A stretch of 64,000 nucleotides of DNA. It comes from Saccharum officinarum. Taxonomy: Eukaryota; Streptophyta; Magnoliopsida; Poales; Poaceae. The stretch covers positions 2,631,831 to 2,695,830 of the forward strand of contig CM036231.1 of the NCBI GenBank assembly GCA_020631735.1, in the 5' to 3' direction. How positions within the stretch are numbered: the stretch's first letter is position 1; each line of letters opens with the position of its first letter. The notes beneath the pieces are model-generated. The model worked only from the letters and a program-made list of their open reading frames with translations, ran no database searches and was not told the origin of the DNA. The position numbers and the translations under genes were made by a program. Below, in pieces: positions 1-11,631 of this stretch.

Positions 1-905
1 AATAAGAATATAAAGGAGACTACTAAGATATGTCTAGTTTCAATCTCGGTAAGCTTTGTCTTCTATTGTTCTATCGTGGGAGATGTCTAATAGAGAACAA
101 ATTCAAAGTTTCTTCCCTAAAAGCGATCAAATTCTTGTTAGTCCTATTAACGGGAGATGGACTATAGAGGATTCAACGAAGCTATAAAAGTCACATTCGT
201 GAGCTACCACCGATCCAAAAAAATAAGGGTGCATTTACGTGTAACCCTAGTCTAAGCACCACACTTACACTATGAATACCACTTTAATCTAGAGCCACCA
301 AGATCAAAGCACTCAAAAGAGAGTCATAGACTTAAAGAATAATATGAACAAGATGCTTACTTGAATCAAAAGTCAATTACCAGAGAAATCTCATAAACAA
401 GCTCTAGTAGAACTTGATTCCGCCAGAATACAGCTGTAGAGAGAGCACCGACAGGCCGAAACTCCTCCAAAACTCTACTCTCTCACTCTATCTCTCTATC
501 TCTAATACAAGATTAGATCCTATAGAGGACTAATCTTCTCTTGATTGTTGGCCCTAGATCCTGGTGGAAATATGAATTAGGGTTTTTGGCCTTTCAGCTC
601 TCAAGATCCAGACTTGGCTTTCCTCCAAGGGGTGTAACACGAACCCTTGGATCAAACCGACTTAAGAAACAGTGTAGATGCAGTCTAGGGAGGCATGGAG
701 GAACATTCCATAAGCTGATAAGCGGGGCCCACCATCAGGGGTCGGGTGGCACCTGGGTGGGGCCGACCAGTCCCACCTAGCGGCCTCTCGGGCTCTACCT
801 CGAGGGGTTGCCTCCTGGAGTCCTCTGGAGTCTTCTAGAATAGTTTTCGTCGCGGTTAAGTTTGATTTTATTTGACATTTTGATCCTCCTTGCCGGTTTT
901 TTGAT
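1..905 (-). mobile_element. Probable LTR-retrotransposon fragment, minus strand
   Basis: No gene is supported here. Read on the minus strand, the stretch has the look of a Gypsy-type LTR and leader: pyrimidine-rich U5-like text, short repeats of ctct/tatc around 480-510, and no long open frame. I found neither LTR end nor a target duplication, so the class is a guess from texture. The short plus-strand frame at 541-780 has no recognisable domain and is not treated as a gene. Confidence 0.3.
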
Positions 906-940
906 TAAATCCTGCTGAAAACACAAATTCACCAAAAACA

Positions 941-2432
941 TGGAATTTGTCAGTAATAACCTCTTGGTCTATGATATTGATCCATTTTCACCATTTATGC
1001 AAGGTAAATTGATGGTTCTTGATGTATGTTAACTACCGTCAACAGAGATGCTTGTTGGACTGATGATGTTGTGGTAGATCCTCCTCATGAGATCCTTTTG
1101 ACACAGAATCATCCGAGTAAGTGTCTTATCCGCATCGTTATTGGGAGCTTACCCCCTTCCTTACATCCATTTTTCTCATTCTTTCCTCATATTTCTACTT
1201 ATGTTGCAGGAGACATTCCTAACAATGTGGATGTGCCCCCTGTTGCTGCGCAAGTGCAATGTGGAGATGGATCCCGTGGCTCCAATAGTGTTGAAATTAT
1301 GAATGATTCTAAGAGATATGAGATGGCAAGGGCTCTTGATTCTGATGATGATCATCCTGTTGGAGAGCTGACAAAGAGTGATGTTGAGAAGCTGAGGTGT
1401 ATCTTTCCCGACCGTCGTGATCCAAGAGTTCACGAGTTCAGTGATCTTGCTTATTTCGACCAGGCGTGTGTAGAAGGACGTGATGATGAGCTACTAGAAG
1501 CTCCTAAGGCTGGCCCTAACATGGTAATTGAGAAGGGTAGGGTATTCAAGGACCTCCTTGCATTGAAGAGGTGGTTTTAGGCGTTTGTAGTGATACAAAA
1601 GAGACCTTACAAGGTCTTGCATTCATATGCGGAGCGCCCTTACACACTTGTGTGTGACAAGTAACGCTGCACATGGAGGGTTTGTGCAAGAAAGCAAAAG
1701 GTCACCGAAAAGTGAAAGATCACAAAAGTTATCGGACCACACAATTATGCTGACCATGTGCTCACACTGAAGCATCGGCAATTGACATCTACCCTCATTG
1801 CCAAGCGATTGATGGGAATATTGCAGGGAGAACCCAACATGAAGGTTAGGACAATTATCAAGACCGTTGAGGCGTTGTATGGAGGTTATGTGATAACTTA
1901 TGGTAAAGCTTGGAGGGCTGAGCAGCTAGCGTTGAAGATGATATATGGAGACTGGGAGGATGGGTATGAGCAGCTGCCAATACTTTTCAATGCAATCAAA
2001 GCGGTGAATCAAGGCATGCATTATGAGTACATCCCAAAACCTAATGCATGGAAGGATAGGAGGCAGATATTCTTTCGTGCTTTTCTGGTGCTTTCCTCAG
2101 TTTGTCGAGGCCTTTAGACACTATTGTCCCGTCTTCCCCATTGATAGTACGTTCTTGATTGGTAAATATCAGGGCACACTTCTTATAGCCATATCCTGTG
2201 ACGCGAACAACAAGTTGGTTCTTTTAGCATTTGCTTTGGTTGAGAAGGAGAAAAATGACAGTTGGGGATGGTTCTTAAGGCCATGTGATTGAGCCTAGTA
2301 GGGAGGTTGGCGTTATATCTGATAGACACCAGGGCATACTTAATGTCATGCGAGAGTAGATAGAGGGGTATGCACCTTTGCACCATCGTTGGCGTACTCG
2401 GCACCTTGCCGAGAACATTAAACCCTAAACCT
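941..2432 (+). pseudogene. Broken Mutator-like (MuDR/MULE) transposase
   Basis: This is the remains of a MuDR-type transposase, the enzyme that cuts and inserts Mutator-like elements. The DNA-binding half is readable at about 1530-2090 (VFKDLLALKRW, then RPYKVLHSYAERPYT and the stretch ending MHYEYIPKPNAWKD). The catalytic DDE half follows from 2095 (FPIDSTFLIGKYQGTLL, and SDRHQGILN at about 2320). The reading frame is broken by stops near 1578 and 1662, further stops before 1760, a one-base frameshift at about 2085 in a run of T, and a stop near 2357. Most stops look like C-to-T or G-to-A changes from conserved Q or W codons. Similarity ends at about 2430, before the third catalytic acidic residue, so the copy is truncated and inactive. 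No terminal inverted repeats were found. Confidence 0.8.
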
Positions 2433-3181
2433 AGGGTTTTCCATTAGATGCACAACAATGAACGCATAATATTGCAAGAGGCCCTGAGGTTACCTTGGTT
2501 TGCTAGCTTTTCCACACCTTGGCATCCTACGGTTGTATAATACATACAAATATTAAAAAGTGTAGGAAACCCTAAGTAATGTCGATTCGTAGATTTAAAA
2601 ATACGACTAATATATACCGAATCAATGAAAAAAACTAGAGGGAGAGAGAGGATACCTTGCTCTCGAAGATCTACGGATCAAATCCAACTTTTCACGGTAC
2701 AATATGCCAATTCGTGAGGTAGGACGAAGTGGAGAGAGAAAAAAAACCGAGAGGAAGGAGGAAGAAAAGGAAGAAGCCTCGGGAAGGAAGGGTGGGTGCT
2801 AGGTTAAAACATCACCACGACGCCATAGATCTTAGCGCCAAGCTCGACGCCAATGATCCTGGTGCCATGCTCGGCGCCAAGGTCATTGGCGCCATGATGA
2901 CTGCCACATCACCGTCACATCTGTGTTGACGCCTACGTCAGCCAACGACCTTGGCGCCAAAGATTATGGTGCTGAGACGTGTAATCTCGGCGCCAATTAC
3001 AATGGCGCCGAGCTGAGGGTCTAGATTTTGAAAGGATACCTCTAGGGGCATATTTATGAAAATCTTTCAAAAAAAAGGCCAAAAAACAAAACAAAAATCG
3101 GTCTCCCCGAAACCCAAAATAGCAGGACAACACTGAGCTCGTCCCGTCACCATCCTCACCGACTCTTCTGCGGCAGACTTG
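2433..3181 (-). other. Transposon-gene upstream region with GGCGCC palindromes
   Basis: No protein is supported. Read on the minus strand there is a possible exon end and donor at about 2655-2675 (AAG|GTATCC). Upstream of it, at 2826-3020, lies a cluster of GGCGCC palindromes: perfect copies at 2873, 2888, 2953, 2989 and 3004, plus one-base variants. The layout resembles that at 28225-28495, where a similar cluster sits just upstream of a broken transposon gene. I read this as the promoter side of a lost transposon gene, but that is inference. Confidence 0.4.
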
Positions 3182-3424
3182 GGCCTTGTTTAGTTCACGA
3201 TTATTTTTAGGAAATAGTACTGTAGCACTTTCATTGTTATTTAGCAATTAGTGTCCAATCATAGTCTAATTAGGCTTAAAAGATTCGTCTCGTGAATTTC
3301 GTCTAAACTGTGTAATTAGTTTTATTTTTTTATCTATATTTAATATTTCATGTATGCGTCTAAAGATTCGATGTGACAGAGAATCTTGAAAAAATTTGTA
3401 AAATTTTAGGAACTAAACGTGTCC
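3182..3424. mobile_element. Tourist-like MITE, 243 bp
   Basis: Terminal inverted repeat starts GGCCTTGTTTAG and ends ACTAAACGTGTCC. It is flanked by the 3-bp duplication TTG (3179-3181 and 3425-3427). It belongs to the window's commonest repeat family, whose core contains CTAGTTAGTCCATGATTGG-like and ATTAAATATAGGTAAAAAAT-like text (here on the opposite strand). The short internal frames are meaningless. Confidence 0.85.
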
Positions 3425-4018
3425 TTGAACCGCATGGCTTTTGGCCCAACATTCGAAAGCAGGCATTAGCGAAAAGATCGTCCCTAATGCAGCAAGAATG
3501 AATGATATGATGGAGAGGGCTCCGACTCGTATGATTGTTTTGGAAAATTCGTACTCAGCTACTAACTTCTTGGAATTCATTCAGGACAATGCCCAACGGC
3601 TGGTCGCATAGATTCATGACACGAGTGGTTGGCCGTCAGATAGAGGTTTGTTCATCCGGCTTATAATCTGTACTTTTCGACTTGTTTTTTCAGTCAGAAC
3701 AATATTTTTCTCTCATCACAAATCAGCCAACGGTGTTTTTCAGCCGACTTATTAGCACAGCCGATCGGGACAAGAGCCACCAAAAAGGATTACCCAGTTC
3801 GTCGAGTTTCGAGTCAAGCATAGTTATCTGTTACAGAAACCAGGGGATTATCCCAAGATCAGAGCAGCTGGACTGACCGAACAAAGATTTCTAGCTCCAT
3901 GCCATACTGCAAGCACGAGCTTTGAAAGTTTGCAGCAGGTCGCACGATTGGGCTTGGACCAGGCTCCTCCTTCCTCTGTACAGCCAACGCTGCCGGCCGC
4001 CCGGCCCCGGCCTACCGC
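3425..4018. other. Downstream flank of NPH3-family gene
   Basis: This stretch follows the stop codon of the minus-strand NPH3-family gene and should hold its 3' untranslated region. No clear polyadenylation signal was picked out. At about 3645-3775 there is a degenerate fold-back repeat with cttataatct / agccgacttatta ends, of the same type as 37609-37706. Nothing else is recognisable. Confidence 0.4.
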
Positions 4019-7000
4019 CTACGAGACTGAGTACCGCCGGTTCCTCGACGACGAGCTGGACGACTTGGACTCCAGCGGCTTCGCCGACGACCGCGGGCTC
4101 TGCGAGCTCCCGGACGTGTCCGATGACCCCTTGCCCGCGGCGGCGGCGGCCTCCCCAGGCAGCTTCGCGCCGCTGCTGACCCACAGCCTGTCGAAGATCC
4201 TCCGCGACCGCGACGACAGCGACAGCCGGCTGCTCTGGTTGGCCACGCTGCTGCTCCGCGCCACCAGGCGCCGCCCGTCGTCGCCCGCGCCCGGGTGGTG
4301 GTGGTCGCCCACGCCCAGCTTCAGGCTCCCCAGCTGCTTCTTCAGCGCGCCGGGGGTCGGGGGCTCCGGCAGCGCGCGCCCCTCCTTCCAGTGGTCGTGG
4401 TCGTTCTCCTCCTCCTCCGCTAAGCACGCCATGCACCGCGCCACGCTGACGTTGGGCGTCGCGGCGGCGGCTCCTGCCGCGCGCAGCTGCTCGAAGAAGA
4501 GGACCTGGACCACCACGCGCAGCGGGAGACGGTCGTTCTGCGCCGCGTGGATGCATGCCCCCTTGGACAGCTTCTTTACGTCCATCAGGCTCGAGATCTT
4601 CCTCTTCTCCATCTTGGGTAGCCCGGGATGCAACTGAACATCACAAGGCAAACAATTTTAGCTAGGTATCTCAGTTTTCAAACAAAGTGGCAGCTCCATA
4701 TGAAGAATTATACTGTAAATGGTTGCTGTGAAACATATATACCTTCAGAAATACATCGATAGCAGTGTACAATCCATCATGTGTTGGCCTGGCTGTTTCA
4801 GGCATGGAAGTCGCCAAATCCACGAAGCTTGAAACGCACAGATTTGGATCAGAGGCTACTTCAGCTATGTACCTATCGACCAGCTTGCACAATGCTAGCA
4901 AAGATTCTCTGTCCACATTCGTCTCAAACATCTCCTGGTCAAGGTTGTTGAGGAAAATCCCATCTTCAGCTACCCCGGCATGGCTCATGTACCTGCTGAT
5001 GAGTGTCTGAACTAGCTGAACATCATAAACGGTCTGTGCTGGAGGCTTGGAAGGGATCAGAAGATCGTTGACTGAAGCCTTGTGGAGCTGCAACACAATA
5101 CTGTCCATGAGTTCTTCCTTCAGGAGCTCTCCAGCACCGATTAGGACAGTGACTTTCAGCAGGTTCAGGAAGAAACCACACGAGATCCCTGAGGATCCCT
5201 TGTCCGAGGGCAAAAGCCAGACGATGGTTTCAAGCAGATGCTTGTATGCTTCAGAGTAGGCATCGTCTGCCAGCGTGTCACAACATTCAGGAAGCCATCT
5301 AGCAGCATATGCCTTCAGCGCTTCTCCGACAACATCAGAGGGGATCCTCCCCGTTGACTTAACTGCAACCATGACACGCCTATAGAGGTCTACATCAAGT
5401 TCACACAGATCTTCAACCCACCAATCCCTAGGAACCGCCTGCGAGCTTTTGCGAGCTTCAACTATCTCATCAGAGGATGCAGATTTCCTGTTGTAGGTGT
5501 ATGACCACATAACATTCGATGGGTTAACGGTAGCTTTGGTAGCAATGGAATCTATGCATCTACCGACCAACTTAAGCTCCTCTGACCATGGTAATAATGC
5601 ATCAGTGGTCTGTAGTGCTATGATCGAGTCCTTCCAGCTCCTGAAGATGCCGGAATTCAGGAACACCTCAATCTTAAATATCAGGTTGCTCTTCTCAACA
5701 TCCTCAGTCATCCCAAGGTACTCTGCTGCACACCTTGCGGCGACAACATTGTACGCATTGAGGGTCACCACCATGCCGTAGCAGAACTTTGCACAGATTT
5801 CAAAGGTTTTCACTCCACCAGGAATGTCTTGTATGACAACTTCATCAGTGCCATTCTGACTAGCCTCAATTATCAGCCTTTGTAACAGACTACTCTTGGA
5901 AAGAAGAGGAAACTGCAAATGGACAGCAGAGTGACCAAACTTTCAGAGACTAATCTACTCAGTGAAAAGGCCATATAATTGGACATTAGACATTTCTAGA
6001 TTTCCTGTAGCGTTATTATGTGTCAAAATATTGAACAAGAGGACATTTCTTAATTGCATGGTATGTGCATTGCTGTCACCTAGCAGAATGAAAGGTGCTC
6101 ATGGGAATTGAAGCATGATCTAAAGAAACCGTGGGAAAGATTCCGAAAGCAACAAAGATCCAAATTACAAGTGGTGCCTGACAAAAGATGTTACTATTGC
6201 AGCATCTTCTAGTGTGCTGATAGCTGTATGTTGGCCGATCCATTGTTTTAACTCTCATCAAGTACACAAGTAGCTTTGGGCGAAACAATCAGCGATTTAA
6301 CCTACTTAGGTTCATAACTTAGGCCTTGTTTAGATGGCACTTTCATTTGTATTTGGTAATTATTGTCCCACCATAGCCTAAGTACGCTCAAAAGATTTGT
6401 CTCCCAAATTACAGACAAACTGTGCAATTAATTATTTTTTACCTACATTTAATGCTCCATGCATGCGTGCAAAGCTTCGATGTGATGGGGAATCTTGAAA
6501 AGTTTTCAACTTTTCAACCGAACTAAACAAGGCCTTAAGTAAAATCGTACAGGATTACCTTGTGCAGATAGAACCTTGCATCATCGACATGGATGACGAT
6601 ATCTGACGGAAGGTCTGACAGCACGTATCTGCATGAGAATATGGAGATTGACATGGTCAACATAACATGATTGCTAATGAACATTCATCAGAATAGAGTT
6701 ATAGCATATCCGGAAAAAAAAAAGCAGACGTCGAGATTGGCGATGAGACGCCCACGCCGCGCGAGGCCGCTCGGCGCCTCGCACGGTTTGTGGATGAGGT
6801 GCGGGTCGAGCGGAAGCCGCTCCTGATTGCCTCTCCACCACGACAGAGGGCGAGAGCCAGGAGGCCCCTGCCTGTCAGGCGTAGGAGCACACGGATTGCC
6901 GCCCAACCGTTGGCACACATATCGGCCTCCTGGCGGGGTGAGGTACTCCTCGAGCGGTGGGGGATTGCGCTGCCGGCCGCTACGGTTTCACCTGCGCCCA

Positions 7001-9025
7001 AGGGGATACTCGATGACTTGTGTTCTGGGACCTTGTCGTCGAGCCAGGTGGAGGCCCTTGACGCACTGTTTCCAGCGTTCAACGGCGTGGGTGCAAGCTG
7101 TTTGTGGAAGACCCGTAGGGCGCGGCGGTGTTCGCACGTTGGTTGTTCCATTTATTTAATATCGAACCATGAAGTAGTCTGCTAGGTTGGTCTGGTTGTT
7201 AGACTACCTAGCGCGCTAGATGCGCGTCGTTTGTACTGAAAACTATCTTCTTCTTAATAGCAATGGTATACAAATCTTTTGCATATTCGAGAAAAAAAAT
7301 AGTTAGCACAACACAACGGGTACACCTTTCAGAGCAAGTCAAGTACATGCACAGTATTTCAGTTTTGTTTTCCTTCAAAATTTCTTGTATTTTGGGGGTG
7401 TTTAGTTTCCGGGTGTAAAATTTTTGGGTGTCACATCGGATGTTTCGTAGGATGTCGGAAGGGGTTTTCGGATTCTAACAAACTAATTACGTATCTCACC
7501 TGTAAACTGCGAGACGAATTTATTAAGCCTAATTAATCCGTCATTAGACCATGTGTTACTGTAACAGTTTAGTGTCTAATCACAAACTAATTAGGCTCAT
7601 TAGATTCGTCTCGTAATTTACAAGCAAACTGTGCAATTAGTTTTTTTTATTTCGTCTATATTTAATCCTCCATGCAAGTAACACAATCATTCGATGTGAC
7701 ACTTTTGGAATTTTAAATTTTGGATCTAAACACGTCCTTTCTCTCAGCTGAAGTGAATGTACTGTAGATCTGATATCCGCGAGAATTACTGTAGAGACAG
7801 TCATGGAAGTACCCAGTTTTTTTAAAAAAGAAATGGAGACAGTCACTGAAGTACACAAATACATAGTTTTTTTACAAAAAAAAATAGATCTGTTCTCAAG
7901 CTGCTGTTCTTGTTCAGTCAAAACTCAACATGGGTGTGTTCACTTCCCATGCCAACCCAAAATATTTTCTCTTCACCCATCACATCGAATCTTTCGACGC
8001 ATGCATGAAGCATTAAATATAGGTAAAAAAATAACTAATTGCATAGTTTGTCTGTAAATGTCGGGATGAATCTTTTGAGCCTAGGTAGTCCATGATTGGA
8101 CAAATTTTGTCAAATAACAACGAAAAATACTAGAGTAACTTTTCACCTACTTTTCGCGAAGTGAACACACACAAGATAGGCAGGTTGGTGGGTGGAGGGG
8201 GTGCTTTAAACAAAAAAGGAATGAAAGGATTTGCAGGTTAGGAGCAAGTCCAAGATCTCCATACAAAGCTGAAGAACATGGATCAAACATACTGTAGTGG
8301 AACCTTGTGGTCCTCAACACAGACAGTAAAAGAAAATGTAATCTCATGATCCTCACCGCAACAACTACAACAACTCCTACGACTTTGTTTGCGCAGCCAA
8401 AAGGGACTTTTTGGTGGCAAAAAAGGGGTGGGCGCCCTGGTCAGATCAGCTGCCGTGCAGGGGAACCACGTAGCACACGAGCACTCATGAAGAGCAGCGG
8501 CAGCCCCCACAATAATCACAGCACGGCGGCAGGTTCTGTAAGACCGTAACCCAACGGAAAAGACTCTTTTTTTCCTCGACGAATCAAGAACTCACAGACA
8601 CGCGCCGAAAGATTCGTGCTTGCAGAGCAAGCCTTTCGTTTTCCCTCTCTTCATTCACAAGACGCAGCATTGTTTCAAGTAAGAGAGAAGCAGGGACCTA
8701 AAACATGGCATTGCATTGTTCTTGTTTCTACAGGAACAGAGACGCTAGAAGGCATGGCAAGAAGTTCACTACCCTCCCTCATTTTCTTCTACAAAGGGAG
8801 AGCGAGAACTTTCTCTGAAGGGCTGAAAGTGAACTTCCGAGAGCACAGCCAAGAACGCGCGTCTCCGTTCGATCACGCCGGCAAAGGCGGAAGTAAGCAC
8901 GGCCTGCAATGGCGGAGGGCGGAGGGAGGGAGGAGGAGGAAGATGACGGGGGCTGGGGATCACCTGGCGTCGCTGCCGTCGGTCTGGAAGGCGTCCGGCT
9001 TGGACCCAAGCTTCATGAACTTCAT
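4019..9025 (-). CDS. NPH3-domain BTB/POZ protein, NPY-like
   Basis: Plant NRL-family protein, expected at the plasma membrane as a CUL3 adaptor or scaffold in phototropin or auxin-transport signalling; that role is known for the family, not shown here. Four coding exons join in frame, minus strand: 9025-8964 (starts [14 protein letters not shown]), 6628-6559 ([14 protein letters not shown], start of BTB), 5912-4743 (rest of BTB from [13 protein letters not shown], then most of the NPH3 domain) and 4633-4019. All introns are GT-AG and the CDS is 1917 nt, 638 residues, typical for the family. The NPH3 core motif [14 protein letters not shown] and [14 protein letters not shown] (start of exon 4) are intact. 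The tail is Ser-rich and ends RRYSVS, resembling the C-terminal 14-3-3-binding site reported for NPH3. Intron 1 (2.3 kb) carries a MITE-type element pair and a LINE piece. The start methionine fits the family N-terminus exactly. Confidence 0.93.
6322..6534. mobile_element. Tourist-like MITE, 213 bp, in NPH3 intron 2
   Basis: Perfect terminal repeat GGCCTTGTTTAG / CTAAACAAGGCC with the classic PIF/Harbinger duplication TTA (6319-6321 and 6535-6537). It lies in the intron between coding exons 2 and 3 of the NPH3-family gene. Confidence 0.92.
6721..7302 (+). mobile_element. 3' fragment of a LINE-like retrotransposon
   Basis: Sits in intron 1 of the NPH3-family gene, in the opposite orientation. 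The open frame 6721-7174 encodes an Arg-rich stretch [16 protein letters not shown] followed by [12 protein letters not shown], a pattern seen at the end of grass LINE-type ORF1-like proteins; 35629-35970 carries the same RRS.RIAAQ pattern. The 3' end has the typical LINE tail text cttaatagcaatggta...ttttgcatattcgag then A8 at about 7295. Just before the fragment, at 6706-6726, is gcatatccgg followed by A10, resembling a second copy of the tail. No clean target duplication was found. Confidence 0.65.
7397..7739. mobile_element. Fold-back MITE, about 340 bp, in NPH3 intron 1
   Basis: Starts gggtgtttagtttccgggtg and ends ttggatctaaacacgtcc. Its two halves are imperfect inverted copies (…gagacgaatttattaagcctaatt… against …aattaggctcattagattcgtctcg…), so the transcript would form a long hairpin. 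Related to the copy at 44008-44335. The target duplication is unclear. Confidence 0.7.
7932..8171. mobile_element. Tourist-like MITE, about 240 bp, in NPH3 intron 1
   Basis: Ends GGGTGTGTTCACTTC and GAAGTGAACACAC. It has the common family core (attaaatataggtaaaaaaa, then gtccatgattggacaa). No exact 3-bp duplication could be fixed. Confidence 0.75.
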
Positions 9026-9200
9026 GGCGGATGGGCCGGAAATGCGACGCCGCTCTCCCTGCTACTGCTACGGCTACCTCTCTTCTCTCCTTGGAGTGGA
9101 GTTGAAGTTGACGACAGCGTCTCTGCGGCTTCAGCTCGGCGTGTCCCTCCCCTTGCTTACATTTCACGCCTCCTCCTGCCCCGGGCTCTCTCGTTGCTCT

Positions 9201-9437
9201 GGGTGTGTTTAGCTGCTTCGAAATTCTAAAAATTTTACAAGACTCTTAGCCACATCGAATCACTGGACGTATGTATGGATTATTAAATATAGATAAAAAA
9301 ATAACTAATTACATAATTTGATTGTAAATCATAAGACGAATCTTTAAAACATAATTAGTCCATGATTAGATACTAATTACTGAATACAAAAAAATACTAT
9401 ATTTTTAAAAATTTTAAAGGGACAACTAAACGCACCC
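9201..9437. mobile_element. Tourist-like MITE just upstream of NPH3 start
   Basis: Ends GGGTGTGTTTAG and CTAAACGCACCC, flanked by TCT (9198-9200 and 9438-9440). It begins about 175 bp upstream of the NPH3-family start codon, in or next to the 5' untranslated region, so it may shape the promoter. 237 bp. Confidence 0.85.
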
Positions 9438-9601
9438 TCTCTGTGGAGGGAGCAGGCCAGGAGGGCCAGCAGGTCGTAGTCCCGAGAAACACGCACGGGG
9501 GCAGCCGAGGACAGACGGATGGTTTGGTTTGGTGAGGAGACGCGGCTGGCATTACTTGCCTCTTTACTACTGTGCTGCTATAGCCTGCTAGGCGTGCGGC
9601 G

Positions 9602-10190
9602 CAGGGTTAAAAAAACCGCTCGGTAACCAGGCCGGACCGGTTCCGGTCCGGTCCGGTCCGGTTAGGTATTCCCTAAATTTAAATTTAAAATTTAAAAAAA
9701 TGCTAAAAAAATTCCTAAAATAGTTCATGATTTAAGAAGCCAATGGTGTAAAAAAATTTCAAATTCGAGTTCGTTTAGTATTTATTTATACGTATAGAAG
9801 TTTGAAAAAAAAAAAAAAAATCCCGGTCCTGCCCCGTTAAGGCCCCCAAATTCAAATTTAAAATTTGAAAAAAAAACAAAAAATGCTGAAAAATTCCTAA
9901 AAATAGTTCATGATTTATAGAAGCCAATGGTGTAAAAAATTTTAAATTCGAGTTCGTTTAGTATTTATTTATACGTATAGGTTTTGAAAAAAAAAAAGAA
10001 AAAAGAAAATTCCAAACTCAAACCGAGCGGTAAACCGCTCAACCGAGCGGTTACCGCTCTAAACCGCCCGGTAAACGGTGACAAACCGAACCGAAGGCGC
10101 GTTTGAATTCAAATTCAAATTCGACGGTTACCGGTAAAACCGGAACCGGAGGCTGGCGGTTTGGGGTGACCGGTCGGTAAAAAAACCCTA
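9602..10190. mobile_element. Non-autonomous hAT-like element, 589 bp
   Basis: Starts CAGGGTTAAAAAAACCG and ends CGGTAAAAAAACCCTA. Eight-base flanks gtgcggcg (9594-9601) and gtggggcg (10191-10198) match at 7 of 8 positions, as expected for hAT. Inside are two copies of a roughly 180-bp unit (about 9661-9830 and 9841-10010, shared text atagttcatgattta and cgagttcgtttagtattt) and clusters of ggtccggtcc and accgctc repeats near the ends. There is no transposase frame. Confidence 0.8.
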
Positions 10191-10319
10191 GTGGGGCGTG
10201 CTCGTCTCGCTCTCGGTCTCGGCTTCCTTGACCTGGGCTTGCAATTTCTTTTCTTTTCTCCGTATAAAAAAAAGTTGGGAGTTCTTGCGCTTTGTTTCTT
10301 TGTCAGACCGAGGCATATA

Positions 10320-10537
10320 GGCTGTGTTCACTTCGCGAAAAGTACTTTCGTTGTTATTTGGTAAAATTTGTCTAATCATGGACTAACTAGGCTCAAAAGA
10401 TTCGTCCCGAAATTTACAGACAAACTATACAACTAGTTATCTTTTTTACCTATATTTAAACTCCATGCATGCGTCGAAAGATTGATGTGATGGGTGAAAG
10501 AGAAAATATTTTGGGTTGATGGAAAGTGAACAAGGCC
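10320..10537. mobile_element. Tourist-like MITE, 218 bp
   Basis: Ends GGCTGTGTTCACTT and AAGTGAACAAGGCC, flanked by ATA (10317-10319 and 10538-10540). Its core belongs to the common family in inverted orientation (ctaatcatggactaactaggc). Confidence 0.85.
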
Positions 10538-10540
10538 ATA

Positions 10541-11152
10541 GTGTTTTCATGGTAGCAGTAGTACTACTACTTTCGTGTAGAATCCAGCTTTTTCACTCCC
10601 TTTGCAATCGTATTGGGTATCGATCGATGAATATTTACTTTTGTGCGCGGTTAAGATCTTATCCTGTTCGAAAGCTGGAGGGTGAAAAAAAAAAGAAAGG
10701 CGAAAACCACGTGGGTTGACTATGGTGTCCAAAGCGGTTGTTTTCAGGACTCATGACACATTGACACTTGAGTGCCATCTTTCAGGAACCGGATTGGGAG
10801 TTCAGTGTGATTGGCCTTCCAGTTCCAGTTGCAACCTCCCCCTCGACGCATATATCTCTAGGGGAAAAAACGAATAAAAAAGTCGAACAAATAAAAAATC
10901 AATTTTGTACGGTTCTTATTTCCTTGAGAATTTGCATGAAACTTTTAAGAAGTCCAAAGTTTTGTTCTAGGTGATACGAGGTTGAACAGGCTTAGAAAAA
11001 AAAAATGCAAAGAAGTGTACGTAAGGGTGGAATAATAAACAAGAAAACCACCTTTCTTCCCCAGCATTACCGATAAATATTGTTTTTTATAGGTAGGCTC
11101 GGTTTCAAACGGAATACTAGTCCAGTTCACAGAATCACGCTGTCATAGTTTA
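10541..11152. other. Intergenic stretch, no feature seen
   Basis: A/T-rich sequence with several short accidental frames. No domain, repeat end or RNA gene is recognised. Confidence 0.4.
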
Positions 11153-11631
11153 GGATGTGTTTGGTTCAGTACCCATAGATAGTGACATGGATATCCATAA
11201 ATACAGGGTGTTTGGTTGGATAGATAAGCTAAATCTGGATATCCACAACAGGGAATATTCTGGTTAGATGTTGGATATCATGGCCCTCAAAATCTGACGG
11301 ATGAGAATATTCACATGTCGATTAGCGCATATTTTGTGTGACAATTAGAGTAGTATAGCACTAATTAACTTATTTTATTTATTTTAATTAGTGATTATAA
11401 TGACAAGATTAGTGTCTGTGCATATTTATTAAGGTATAATTAGTTGTTATTATTTTTAAATAATAGATATAATTAGTCAAGTATTCTCATCCCATGCAAT
11501 TTCATCTATCCAACCAAACAAAAAAATAGCTTATCCCATTTATCCAACCAAACAGACAACATGGATATCCATATCCCGAAATCCATAGATAGCCACATCC
11601 CATCCACCATTGTCCTCAAACCAAACACACC
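11153..11631. mobile_element. PIF/Harbinger-type MITE, 479 bp
   Basis: Ends GGATGTGTTTGGTT and AACCAAACACACC, flanked by TTA (11150-11152 and 11632-11634). Repeated sub-terminal text (ggatatccat and ccatagatag) is mirrored at both ends. No coding capacity. Confidence 0.85.

Noticed and set aside
3891..4637. Frames of 221 and 235 residues over the last NPH3 exon
   Set aside because: Shadows of the GC-rich, Ser-rich C-terminal exon; the NPH3 frame continues the domain across a proper splice site.
6790..7185. Host gene in NPH3 intron 1
   Set aside because: The Arg-rich protein pattern and the polyA tail fit a LINE-like fragment; the same pattern recurs at 35800-36054.
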